32,093 nucleotides of DNA from an uncultured Eubacteriales bacterium (GTDB taxonomy: Bacteria > Bacillota > Clostridia > Oscillospirales > Oscillospiraceae), in assembly GCA_900545925.1 (NCBI GenBank), contig URAZ01000036.1, forward strand, positions 1-32,093, in the 5' to 3' direction. Shown piece after piece: positions 7,492 through 17,081 of this stretch (its first letter is position 1; each line of letters starts with the position of its first letter). Made by a program: the position numbers and the translations under genes. The notes beneath the pieces are model-generated. The model was not told the DNA's origin, ran no database searches, and saw only the letters and a list, made by a program, of their open reading frames with translations.

Positions 7492-7520
7492 ATTTTACCA
7501 AGCAGCCTGAAGAAAGTCAA
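7492..7520 (-). promoter_or_regulatory. sigma-A promoter of cooS-cooC-acsB
   Basis: -35 TTGACT (7515-7520), 17-bp spacer, -10 TAAAAT (7492-7497) on the minus strand. A GAACCCCC/GGGGGTTC hairpin (7528-7546) lies 7 bp upstream of the -35. Confidence 0.8.
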
Positions 7521-7527
7521 CCGATGC

Positions 7528-7546
7528 GAACCCCCTGCGGGGGTTC
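7528..7546. repeat. GAACCCCC hairpin
   Basis: 8-bp perfect stem with TGC loop. A near-identical sequence (GAACCCCCTAGGGGG) lies at 377-391 just upstream of another promoter. It could be a regulator site or the remains of a terminator. Confidence 0.5.
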
Positions 7547-7590
7547 TTTGGAAATCCAAATTTACGGTTATATCAGAACTTTAATAATAT

Positions 7591-7635
7591 AAAAAAGCCA
7601 GAACTATCGACATTATTTTCGATAATTCTGACTTT
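7591..7635 (-). terminator. terminator of the mscS gene
   Basis: In the minus-strand transcript a 17-bp stem forms (two G-U pairs) and ends in UUUUUU. On the plus strand the same positions would be C-A mismatches, so the hairpin fits the minus strand only. It ends transcription coming from mscS/ftsH before the cooS promoter. Confidence 0.85.
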
Positions 7636-7674
7636 ATATAGAAAATGATATGTGATATCCCGATATTCCTTTTT

Positions 7675-8508
7675 TTATGATTCCATATGAACATTGATAT
7701 GTGGATAGGACATCGTGATGCCCGCGGAGGAAAAGGTTTCCTGAAGTCCGTCCAGCACGTCGTTATAGCAGGCCCAATAGTCCTCCGTACGCGCCCAGAA
7801 GCGCAGGACATACTGGATCGAATTGTCGCCATAGGAGACGACGTGTGCCTCGACAGGCCGGTCGCGGAGTGTCTTTTCATGCGCTGCGGCAGCGGCGCAG
7901 AGCGCCGCGCGGACGGTATCTACCGCATCGTCATAGGACGCCGAAACGTTCACGTCAACACGGCGTACCGCCTCGCTTGTCACATTGATGATGCTGCCTG
8001 CCGTGATCTGACTGTTGGGCAAATAGATGATCTGGTTGTCATAGGTGCGCAGGCTTGTGTATACCGCGCCGATAGTCAGGACAGTTCCGGCCTTGTCGCC
8101 GATCTGGACATAATCGCCCGCCCGGAAGGGTTTGGCTGTCAGAATCATCAGCGCGCCCGCGACATTGGACAGCGCGGTCTGCATCGAGAGCGAAACGGCA
8201 AGACCGGCAACGCTCAAAATTGCCAGCAGCGAACTGGTATCCACGCCGAGCGTCCCTGCGACGAGCATGACTGCAATAAAAATCAAAATTGCCTTGGCTG
8301 TCGTGCGCAGAAAGCCGAAAATAGTGTGATCCAGCTTGGAATGGGAAAACAGCTTGTCCGCCGCCTTCAGAATCAGCTTGATGAGCACTGCGCACAGAAC
8401 CAGCAGCACCGCCGCATACAGCAGCTTTTCAAGCGTCAGCTTCGAGAAAAACGACTGCACCTGTTTTTCGTCAATGGCAGTTGTGTCAAGAACGGATGCG
8501 ATGAACAT
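7675..8508 (-). CDS. mscS: MscS-family small-conductance mechanosensitive channel
   Basis: A 277-residue membrane protein that opens under osmotic downshock. Three membrane helices occupy about residues 1-110. The pore helix TM3 is the glycine/alanine-rich segment SLLAILSVAGLAVSLSMQTA continuing into LSNVAGAL. The beta domain follows (PFRAGDYVQIGDKAGTV), then the alpha/beta C-terminal domain. Length and order match classical MscS (about 286). Start ATG 8508 has GGAGG 6 nt upstream; longer in-frame extension into ftsH is not supported. It lies 76 bp after ftsH on the same strand and may be co-transcribed, with a GC-rich hairpin (8546-8572) between them. Confidence 0.92.
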   Translation of the reverse strand: MFIASVLDTTAIDEKQVQSFFSKLTLEKLLYAAVLLVLCAVLIKLILKAADKLFSHSKLDHTIFGFLRTTAKAILIFIAVMLVAGTLGVDTSSLLAILSVAGLAVSLSMQTALSNVAGALMILTAKPFRAGDYVQIGDKAGTVLTIGAVYTSLRTYDNQIIYLPNSQITAGSIINVTSEAVRRVDVNVSASYDDAVDTVRAALCAAAAAHEKTLRDRPVEAHVVSYGDNSIQYVLRFWARTEDYWACYNDVLDGLQETFSSAGITMSYPHINVHMES

Positions 8509-8545
8509 AATAGCCTCCGGAATGATAGATGCAAAGCATAAGCGC

Positions 8546-8572
8546 CGCGCCCCTGCGCAAAACAGGGGCGCG
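8546..8572. terminator. GC-rich hairpin between ftsH and mscS
   Basis: CGCGCCCCTG/CAGGGGCGCG, a 10-bp stem with a 7-nt loop. No T run follows on the minus strand, so it may be an attenuator or mRNA-stability element rather than a full terminator. Confidence 0.45.
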
Positions 8573-8584
8573 ATTGGGCTCAAT

Positions 8585-10534
<1,950 letters not shown>

Positions 10535-10594
10535 AAAACGCACCTTCTTTCTGTGAAAACGTGGGAAATTTTAGTAGGGAATTTTCTGTTACAA

Positions 10595-10623
10595 ATCTTA
10601 TCACACCCATTCCCCATTTACAA
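10595..10623 (-). promoter_or_regulatory. ftsH promoter
   Basis: -35 TTGTAA (10618-10623), 17-bp spacer, -10 TAAGAT (10595-10600), minus strand, about 60 bp before the ftsH start. Confidence 0.6.
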
Positions 10624-10674
10624 GAAAGAACCTGCGGCGGGCAGGTAAATTTTCTGTGAATTGTGAGATTGGGA

Positions 10675-10703
10675 TTGAGGTTTCCGAAAGAAGCTGTTAT
10701 ACT
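10675..10703 (+). promoter_or_regulatory. rlmB promoter
   Basis: -35 TTGAGG (10675-10680), 17-bp spacer, -10 TATACT (10698-10703), 39 bp before the chosen rlmB start. Confidence 0.7.
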
Positions 10704-10742
10704 ATATTGTGAATTATTATGACATCGGAAGCTGGAGAAACT

Positions 10743-11546
10743 ATGGAACAGAAAAAATGGAACCGGAACGACCGCCGCCCGCCCGTCCGCCGTGCGCAGG
10801 AGCCTGCGGAGAATGCAGAAAATATGCTCGAGGGCCGCAACGCCGTACAGGAAGCGCTTGCCGCAGGCCGCCCCATCGACAAGCTTTACATCGCTGCCGG
10901 AGAAACAGACCGCGCGCTTTCCCGGCTGGCCGCCATGGCGAGAGAAGCCGGCGCCGCCGTCGTTGAAACAGACCGGCGCAAGCTCGACCAGCTTTCGGCC
11001 ACGGGCGCGCATCAGGGCGTGATCGCCATGGTCGCGGCGCATGCCTACGCGACGGTCGAGGAGATCCTCGAAAACGCGAAAAGCAGGGGCGAGGCCCCGC
11101 TGATCGTCATCTGCGACGAGCTGTCCGACCCGCATAATCTGGGCGCGATCATCCGCACGGCGGAATGCGCAGGCGCGCACGGCGTGATCATTCCGAAGCG
11201 CCGCAGCGTCGGCCTGACCGCCGTTGTGGGCAAGGCCTCGGCAGGTGCACTGGAATATCTGCCGGTGGCGCGTGTGGCCAATCTGGTCAGTGCCATCCGC
11301 GAGTTGCAGAAAGCCGGCGTTTGGGTCTTCGGCACGGCGGCAGACGGCGATACGGCGCTCTATCAGGCCGATCTCAAGGGCCCGGCCGCTATCGTCATCG
11401 GCAACGAGGGCGACGGCATGAGCCGCCTCGTCGCCGAAGCATGCGACTTTAAAGTCAGTATTCCCATGCGCGGCCGCATTTCATCCCTCAACGCGTCGAA
11501 CGCCGCCGCAATTTTATTGTACGAGGCTGTCCGGCAGCGGGGATAA
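10743..11546 (+). CDS. rlmB: 23S rRNA (guanosine-2'-O)-methyltransferase, TrmH/SpoU family
   Basis: A 267-residue SPOUT-class enzyme that probably 2'-O-methylates a guanosine in 23S rRNA (Gm2251 type) using SAM. A basic N-terminal extension precedes the substrate-binding domain (LEGRNAVQEAL). The three SpoU motifs are present: DPHNLGAIIRTAECAGAHGVI (motif 1), IVIGNEGDGMSRL (motif 2) and IPMRGRISSLNASNAAAILLYE (motif 3), which form the knotted SAM site. ATG 10743 is chosen for the GGAG 6 nt upstream; an in-frame ATG at 10719 has no ribosome site. Tail substrate specificity within the RlmB/TrmH group cannot be fixed from motifs alone. Confidence 0.9.
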   Translation: MEQKKWNRNDRRPPVRRAQEPAENAENMLEGRNAVQEALAAGRPIDKLYIAAGETDRALSRLAAMAREAGAAVVETDRRKLDQLSATGAHQGVIAMVAAHAYATVEEILENAKSRGEAPLIVICDELSDPHNLGAIIRTAECAGAHGVIIPKRRSVGLTAVVGKASAGALEYLPVARVANLVSAIRELQKAGVWVFGTAADGDTALYQADLKGPAAIVIGNEGDGMSRLVAEACDFKVSIPMRGRISSLNASNAAAILLYEAVRQRG

Positions 11547-11637
11547 AGCCATCTTTCCGAACGGACGACTCTGTCCGCCCGCACAGCAGGCAGCTTTTGG
11601 ACCCTCATAGCAAATCCGCAAGCACCCGCCTGTTTCG

Positions 11638-11746
11638 TTGTAGGGACCGATGCCTACATCGGCCCGTGAGGCAGCCACGACTTTGCCGAAGAGTTCCGTA
11701 AAAGCGGCCCATCCTGCCGGGCCGATGTGGGCATCGGCCCCTACAA
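11638..11746. repeat. dispersed palindromic repeat, copy R2 (complete)
   Basis: A 109-bp unit with inverted ends TTGTAGGG-CCGATG...CATCGGCCCG and CGGGCCGATG...CCCCTACAA, and an inner GCCGAAGAGTTCCGTAAAA core. Each arm is itself a hairpin. It fills most of the gap between rlmB and the P-type-ATPase-like gene and ends 38 bp before that gene's start codon. Confidence 0.85.
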
Positions 11747-11783
11747 AGCGAGTATGGTAGATTCACAAAACATGGAGCACACT

Positions 11784-13862
11784 ATGGAACCAACCAGGCG
11801 TCCTGAGGACGAAGCACAACTGAACAAGACGCCCGCGGAGCAAGAGGAGCCGGAATACTCGCTCGAGGAAATTATGAACGAATTCGGCGGCTGGACAAAG
11901 CGTGAGGAACCGAAGACCGAGCCGGGTGAGACTGTCCGGCTTGCCACACCTGCCGACCGCCCGCCCGATGCGCAGACACCGTCTGACGAGGAAGCGGCTG
12001 ACACCATTCGCTTTGCGCCCGTCCATACGCAAAAGGAGCCTGAGCCGGAGCGCCCTACCGTCTGGACCTACCAAGGTGAACCGGATCCGGAGCCTGCCGC
12101 AGCAGATCCCAAGGAAGCGCGGGAACGCGCCCGTGCCGAGCGCCGCGAAAAACGGCAGGCCGAAAAACGCCGCCGGCAGCTTGAACGCTTTCAAAAAAAA
12201 GAGGCCCGGAAAAAGCGCGCCGCCGAGCAGCCTGAGCACGTTTTTCCCTCGCTGGAAGCCGCGTATCAGTTCTATTCTGCCGCCTCCAGCGTGCGGCTGC
12301 GCCTGCTGCTGAGCGTGCTGACCTGTCTGGCGTCGATTTTGCTGCTGGTCTTATCGACCTCCGCCATTGTGGGGGATTTCAGCAGTTATTCACAGGTGTT
12401 TTCCGCGATTATGCTGGGACTTCTGCTTGCGCAGGCACTTTTAAGCTATGATATCTGCCTGTCCGGCGTGGTGCAGGCGCTGCGCCTGCGGTTCGATCAA
12501 ACCAGCATGCTGTTCGTGGTGCTCTGCGCCGTGATCGTTGACGCATTTTTTGCCGTCCTGCAGGGCCGGACACCGTTCTGCACGGTCGCGTCGATTCTGC
12601 TGCTGCTCGCCCTGTGGGGGCGGAGTTTACTGTATGAGGCACGGCGCAGATCGCTGCGCGCGGCAGGCAATATGGAAGATCCGGTCGCCGCCGTGCGGGA
12701 GGAAAAGGCGTGGCACGGCTACGACTGCATCTTCCGCGCTCCGGGCGACGCCGAGCAGTTTGCCGTCCAGCTGGAAATGCCGGACGCAGGCAGCCGCATC
12801 ATGCGCTTCTACACGCCTGTTATGACGGCGGTAACGCTCGTGTTATCCGTCCTGACCGCGATGCGCGGCGGCAAGAGTTTTCTCTGGTCGTGGACAGCCA
12901 TGCTGCTGGCTGGTTTCCCCGCCGGCATCCTCATCGCCTACGCAAAACCGTTTTCCACGTTTGCCAAAAAACTGTACCGCATCGGCGCAGCCGTCGCAGG
13001 CTGGCAGGGCGCGCGGATTCTGTCCGGCGAGGCCGGCCTGATCATTGAAGATGCAGATCTGTTCCCGCCGCAGAATGTGACACAGGGCGGCATGAAGCTT
13101 TACGGCAGCCGCCCCGCGCCCATGGTCATCGGCTATGCCAACGCCGTCGTGCAGACGGCAGGCAGCGGTCTTGCTCCGCTGTTTGAACAGATGATGCACG
13201 ACCAGAACGGCAGACGCTATTCCGTCGATACCTTCCGCCGGTATGAAAGCGGCGGTCTCGGCGCGACGATCCGGGGAGATGTCGTTCTGATGGGCTCGAT
13301 CGCGTTTATGAAGCTGATGCGCGTACGCGTCCCGGAGGGAACGCGGCTCAAGCAGGCGGTCTATCTGTCCGTTAACGGCGAACTTGCCGCCGTCTTTGCG
13401 CTCAATTATGCCCCGGCAGAATCCGTTCGGGCAGGACTTGCCTCCGTTCTGCGCGCAGGCGCGCTTGTGCCGGTGCTGGCCACGCGCGATTTTATGATCA
13501 CGCCGCAATTTTTAAAGCAGCGCTATAAAATCCCGCCCGAGCATATCGAATTCCCCATTGTAGAAGAGCGCGCAGCCCTCTCCGAACCCGGTGCCGTGCG
13601 CGCCGGAAAACAGGGTGCGCTCATGGCCCGCAGCAGCTTCGCAAGCTTCGCAGGAAGCGTCGTCGCGGCGCGTGGTCTGCGCGGCACGGCGATTTTGTCC
13701 ACCTGCGTCGCCATCGCGGGAAGCGTGCTCGGCGTGAGCCTGATGTTTGTGCTGACGTTCCTCGGCGCAGATCTCGCCGCGTCGTGCTGGAACCTGTTTC
13801 TGTACACGGTTTTGTGGCTCCTTCCGGGGCTTCTGGCCGGTCTTTTAGCGGGCCGCGCATAG
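11784..13862 (+). CDS. P-type ATPase-like membrane protein lacking catalytic motifs
   Basis: A 692-residue protein. Residues 1-155 are hydrophilic: an acidic, Pro/Glu-rich part, then an Arg/Lys/Glu coiled-coil-like stretch. About eight membrane helices follow in the order seen in P1B-type ATPases (four, a small loop, two, a large loop, two). The segment AGFPAGILIAYAKPF aligns with the CPCALxxATP helix, and ILSGEAGLIIEDADLF with the stretch ending in DKTGTLT. The phosphorylated Asp is replaced by Glu422 and the rest of DKTGT is lost. TGDN is replaced by ATRD (566-569), and GDGxND is absent. So it looks like a pseudo-ATPase. The start is ATG 11784 with GGAG upstream. Role unknown. Confidence 0.6.
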   Translation: MEPTRRPEDEAQLNKTPAEQEEPEYSLEEIMNEFGGWTKREEPKTEPGETVRLATPADRPPDAQTPSDEEAADTIRFAPVHTQKEPEPERPTVWTYQGEPDPEPAAADPKEARERARAERREKRQAEKRRRQLERFQKKEARKKRAAEQPEHVFPSLEAAYQFYSAASSVRLRLLLSVLTCLASILLLVLSTSAIVGDFSSYSQVFSAIMLGLLLAQALLSYDICLSGVVQALRLRFDQTSMLFVVLCAVIVDAFFAVLQGRTPFCTVASILLLLALWGRSLLYEARRRSLRAAGNMEDPVAAVREEKAWHGYDCIFRAPGDAEQFAVQLEMPDAGSRIMRFYTPVMTAVTLVLSVLTAMRGGKSFLWSWTAMLLAGFPAGILIAYAKPFSTFAKKLYRIGAAVAGWQGARILSGEAGLIIEDADLFPPQNVTQGGMKLYGSRPAPMVIGYANAVVQTAGSGLAPLFEQMMHDQNGRRYSVDTFRRYESGGLGATIRGDVVLMGSIAFMKLMRVRVPEGTRLKQAVYLSVNGELAAVFALNYAPAESVRAGLASVLRAGALVPVLATRDFMITPQFLKQRYKIPPEHIEFPIVEERAALSEPGAVRAGKQGALMARSSFASFAGSVVAARGLRGTAILSTCVAIAGSVLGVSLMFVLTFLGADLAASCWNLFLYTVLWLLPGLLAGLLAGRA

Positions 13863-13867
13863 GTACG

Positions 13868-13891
13868 CATGAAAAATCGCAGATTTTCATG
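13868..13891. terminator. imperfect hairpin after the pseudo-ATPase gene
   Basis: CATGAAAA...TTTTCATG inverted repeat just after the stop codon. There is no T run, so it is a weak candidate for 3' end formation. Confidence 0.35.
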
Positions 13892-13910
13892 GGATTTGAC
13901 AAGATTCTAA

Positions 13911-13939
13911 TTGCAATCCTATGGAGATTCGTATATAAT
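13911..13939 (+). promoter_or_regulatory. promoter of the EF-G-like gene
   Basis: -35 TTGCAA (13911-13916), 17-bp spacer, perfect -10 TATAAT (13934-13939). A TTGACA at 13895-13900 is too far away to pair with this -10. The leader is about 80 nt. Confidence 0.75.
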
Positions 13940-14026
13940 GGAATTTAAGAGTCGGCGAAATGAGAACTGCCGAGGGGCGGAGCGCGCCGTCTTGCGTTCC
14001 GTCTGGAGAAAGGAGTATTTTTTACT

Positions 14027-16096
14027 ATGGGCTATACTGCCAATGACATTCGCAACATCTGCCTGCTTGGCCATGGCGGCGACGGCAAATCCGCTCTTTG
14101 CGAGAGCATGCTGTTCACCACCAAGGCGATCACCCGTCTGGGCAAGCGTGCCGATGGCACCACTGTTTCTGACTTTGACGACGAAGAGAAGAAGAGACAG
14201 TATTCCATTTCTTCTTCCGTCATTCCCGTTGAATATAACAAGTGCAAACTCAACGTGATCGACAACCCGGGTTATTTTGACTTTGCCGGTCAGATCGTGC
14301 AGTCCCTGCGCGTAGTTGACGCGGGCCTCATCTGCCTGACCGCAAAGAGCGGCATCGGCGTCGGTACTGAAAAGGGCTGGAAGTATCTTGCCAAGGCCAA
14401 TCTTCCCGCCATGTTCTATGTCTCCAAGCTGGATGAAGAGCATGCCAACTTCTTCAACGTTCTCGATTCCCTGCGCGAGATGTTCGGCGCTTCCGTCATT
14501 CCGTTTACCTTCCCCATTATGCAGGGTGAAACGGCTGTCGGTCTGGTTGACTTGATTGAGAAAAAAGCCTATGACGCAAACGGCAAGGAAATCCCCCTGC
14601 CCGCAGATGCCAACGATAAGATTGAAGAATACATGGCCGAGCTCAACGAGCAGGTCGCAGAGACTGACGAGGCCCTCATGGAGAAGTTCTTCATGGAAGA
14701 GCCGTTTACCGCCGAAGAACTCCAAACCGGCATCAAGGCCGGCATCCGTGAGCGCAGCGTGACCCCGGTCTTCTGCGGCTGCGCCTACACCGGCCTCGGC
14801 ACCACCAACCTGCTGGCGAACCTCGTCAAGTATGCACCGAATCCTCTCGAGGGCAAGCCCATGACGCAGGTTGACGAGGACGGCACCGAGTCCGAGTTCA
14901 AGCTCGCCCCGAACGGCAGCCCGATGGCGTTCGTTTTCAACACGCTGGCTGACCAGTACGGCAAGAACTCCTATTTCAAGGTCATCTCCGGCGACATGGA
15001 GGACACCCTCACCGTCGTCAACGCCCGCACCGGCGATTCCGAAAAGCTCGGCAACATGTTCTTCCCGAAGGGCAAGGACAACACCAAGACCTCCAAGGTC
15101 TGCTGCGGCGACATCGGCGTCTTTACGAAGCTCGCCTCCGTCAAGACCGGCGACACCCTCGGCATGCCGGGCAAGACCGTCCGCATCAAGGGCATGACCT
15201 ACGACGAGCCGATGTACAAGATGGCTGTTTACGCCAAGGTCAAGGGCACCGAAGACAAGATCGCCAACGGCCTCGTCAAGCTGAAGGAAGAAGACGAGTC
15301 CTTCACCTATGGCAACGACCCCGAGACGAAGGAACTCATCATTGCGGGCGCCGGCGATATGCAGCTGTCCGTCCTCATGGCAAAGCTCCAGAGCAAGTAT
15401 AAGGTCGAGGCTGTTCTCAAGCCCGCCAAGATCGCGTACCGCGAGACGATCAAGAAGAAGGTCGAGATTCACGGCCGTCACAAGAAGCAGTCCGGCGGTC
15501 ACGGCCAGTTCGGCGACGTTTATATCCGCTTCGAGCCGCAGTCCGAGTCCGAAGAGATGATCTTCGCGGATGAGACGGTCGGCGGCTGCGTGCCGAAGAA
15601 CTTCATCCCGTCCGTTGAAAAGGGCCTGCGCAACTGCGTCGGCAAGGGCGTTCTGGCCGGTTATCCGGTCGTGTTCCTGAAGGCCACGCTGTACTTCGGT
15701 TCCTACCATCCCGTCGATTCCTCTGATATGGCGTTCCAGACCGCTGCCGGCATCGCCTACAAGGAAGGCCTGCCCACTGCCGGCCCGACCCTGCTCGAGC
15801 CGATCGGCGAACTCAAGGTTCTCATCCCTGACGGCAACATGGGCGACGTCATCGGCGACCTCAACAAGCGCCGCGGCCGCGTCATGGGCATGAACCCCGA
15901 TCCCGAGAACCCTGGCTATCAGATCGTCGAGGCGGAAGTTCCCGTCGGCGAAATGACCACCTATTCCATCGACCTGCGCGCCATGAGCCAGGGCCGCGGC
16001 AGCTACACGCTCAAGTTCGTCCGCTACGAGGAAGTCCCGCAGATGAACCAGGCCAAGATCATCGAAGACGCCAAGAAGGAAGAGGAAGAGGCTTAA
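14027..16096 (+). CDS. elongation factor G-like GTPase (EF-G paralogue)
   Basis: A 689-residue protein with the five-domain EF-G layout (G domain, domains II-V; C-terminal IDLRAMSQGRGSYTLKF matches EF-G domain V). Its GTPase motifs differ from housekeeping EF-G. The P loop is GHGGDGKS (15-22) instead of AHxDxGKT. G3 is DNPGYFDF (79-86), so Tyr83 replaces the catalytic His of PGH. G4 is SKLD (133-136) rather than NKxD. These match a known EF-G-like paralogue group with DTPGY, whose role is unclear (ribosome rescue, stress or resistance have been suggested for relatives). RBS AAAGGAG lies 13 nt before ATG 14027. Strongly biased codons suggest good expression. Confidence 0.9.
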   Translation: MGYTANDIRNICLLGHGGDGKSALCESMLFTTKAITRLGKRADGTTVSDFDDEEKKRQYSISSSVIPVEYNKCKLNVIDNPGYFDFAGQIVQSLRVVDAGLICLTAKSGIGVGTEKGWKYLAKANLPAMFYVSKLDEEHANFFNVLDSLREMFGASVIPFTFPIMQGETAVGLVDLIEKKAYDANGKEIPLPADANDKIEEYMAELNEQVAETDEALMEKFFMEEPFTAEELQTGIKAGIRERSVTPVFCGCAYTGLGTTNLLANLVKYAPNPLEGKPMTQVDEDGTESEFKLAPNGSPMAFVFNTLADQYGKNSYFKVISGDMEDTLTVVNARTGDSEKLGNMFFPKGKDNTKTSKVCCGDIGVFTKLASVKTGDTLGMPGKTVRIKGMTYDEPMYKMAVYAKVKGTEDKIANGLVKLKEEDESFTYGNDPETKELIIAGAGDMQLSVLMAKLQSKYKVEAVLKPAKIAYRETIKKKVEIHGRHKKQSGGHGQFGDVYIRFEPQSESEEMIFADETVGGCVPKNFIPSVEKGLRNCVGKGVLAGYPVVFLKATLYFGSYHPVDSSDMAFQTAAGIAYKEGLPTAGPTLLEPIGELKVLIPDGNMGDVIGDLNKRRGRVMGMNPDPENPGYQIVEAEVPVGEMTTYSIDLRAMSQGRGSYTLKFVRYEEVPQMNQAKIIEDAKKEEEEA

Positions 16097-16123
16097 TCGC
16101 TCCCCTATCCCATTATGCACAAT

Positions 16124-16151
16124 GCCCCGGTTTCCACATGGAAACCGGGGC
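16124..16151 (+). terminator. terminator of the EF-G-like gene
   Basis: 13-bp perfect GC-rich stem (16124-16136 with 16139-16151) followed by CTTCTT. Confidence 0.8.
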
Positions 16152-16176
16152 TTCTTAAGTACAGGAGGCCAGACCT

Positions 16177-17079
16177 ATGAACGAAGCGAAGCGCGCACAG
16201 TTTCATCTTCCCGGCCTGTTTGAATTTTATGACTTTTATCGCGTCTTTCTGCCGCTTTACCGGACGCATCGGGAGTATTTTTACGACTGGTGCGAGATTG
16301 CCTCGATTTACGGTGCGCCGGAAGGCTGCCTTTGGGGCGGCGGGCGCGTAGGCTGCGGCAATCAGGATCCGCACACAGTTCTGGCGCTGACGCAGGAATA
16401 CGGTCTTTCCGCCCGCCTGACGTTCAGCAATTCTCTTTTGACCAAGGCGCATCTCGCAGATTCGGTCTGCAATGCACTCTGCCGCCTGTTTTCGGAGGCA
16501 GACGGTCCGCAGAACGGTGTGATCGTCCATTCCGACCTGCTGCTGGACTATCTGCGCGCCGCCTATCCGCAGTTCTACTTCATTTCTTCCACGACCAAAG
16601 TGCTGACCGATTTTCCCCAGCTTCGTCAGGAGTTGGAGCGCGAAGCCTTCCGTTTCGTCGTGCCGGATTTCCGGTTGAACAAGGCGTTTGACCAGCTTCT
16701 TACGCTGCCGCAGCCGCTGAAGGGCAAGGTGGAATTTCTGTGCAACGAATGCTGCTGGTTCGGCTGCAAGGACCGGAAGGCCTGTTATGAGGCTGTCAGC
16801 CGAAAAAATCTCGGAGAGCATGCACCGCACCGCTGTACTGCGCCGGGTTCAGCGAATGGCTACCGTTTTTCCCGGGCAATGGAAAACCCCGGCTTTCTCA
16901 GCGTCCGCGATATTCAAACAGTCTATCTTCCCCTGGGTTTTTCCAACTTCAAGCTGGAAGGCCGCAGCCTTGGCAGCGCCATGATTCTCGAGTTTCTGCT
17001 CTACTATCTGACAAAACCGGACTATCAGCTGCGCGTGCGCGAGGAGATCTATCTGGATGCGATGCTGGACTTGTTTTAG
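16177..17079 (+). CDS. U32-peptidase-like protein with cysteine cluster
   Basis: A 300-residue protein of unknown function. It shows features of the U32/UbiU TIM-barrel superfamily: an early glycine-rich GGGRVGCGN, VIVHSDLLLDYLRAAYP, and near the C-terminus LPLGFSNFKLEGRSL, which resembles the FKIEGR signature of U32 proteins. The cysteines C189, C192, C193, C197, C203 and C220 (CNECCWFGC.....C and HRC) could bind an Fe-S cluster, as in UbiU/UbiV and related hydroxylases. No transmembrane or signal segment. AGGAGG lies 8 nt before ATG 16177. It comes 25 bp after a terminator with no obvious promoter, so it may depend on readthrough. Substrate and reaction cannot be assigned. Confidence 0.55.
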   Translation: MNEAKRAQFHLPGLFEFYDFYRVFLPLYRTHREYFYDWCEIASIYGAPEGCLWGGGRVGCGNQDPHTVLALTQEYGLSARLTFSNSLLTKAHLADSVCNALCRLFSEADGPQNGVIVHSDLLLDYLRAAYPQFYFISSTTKVLTDFPQLRQELEREAFRFVVPDFRLNKAFDQLLTLPQPLKGKVEFLCNECCWFGCKDRKACYEAVSRKNLGEHAPHRCTAPGSANGYRFSRAMENPGFLSVRDIQTVYLPLGFSNFKLEGRSLGSAMILEFLLYYLTKPDYQLRVREEIYLDAMLDLF

Positions 17080-17081
17080 CG

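Noticed and set aside
13919..16120. 733-codon minus-strand frame opposite the EF-G-like gene
   Set aside because: Antisense shadow; crosses a promoter and a terminator and has no family signature.
16090..16176. Riboswitch before the U32-like gene
   Set aside because: The only structure is the terminator of the upstream gene; too little leader remains.
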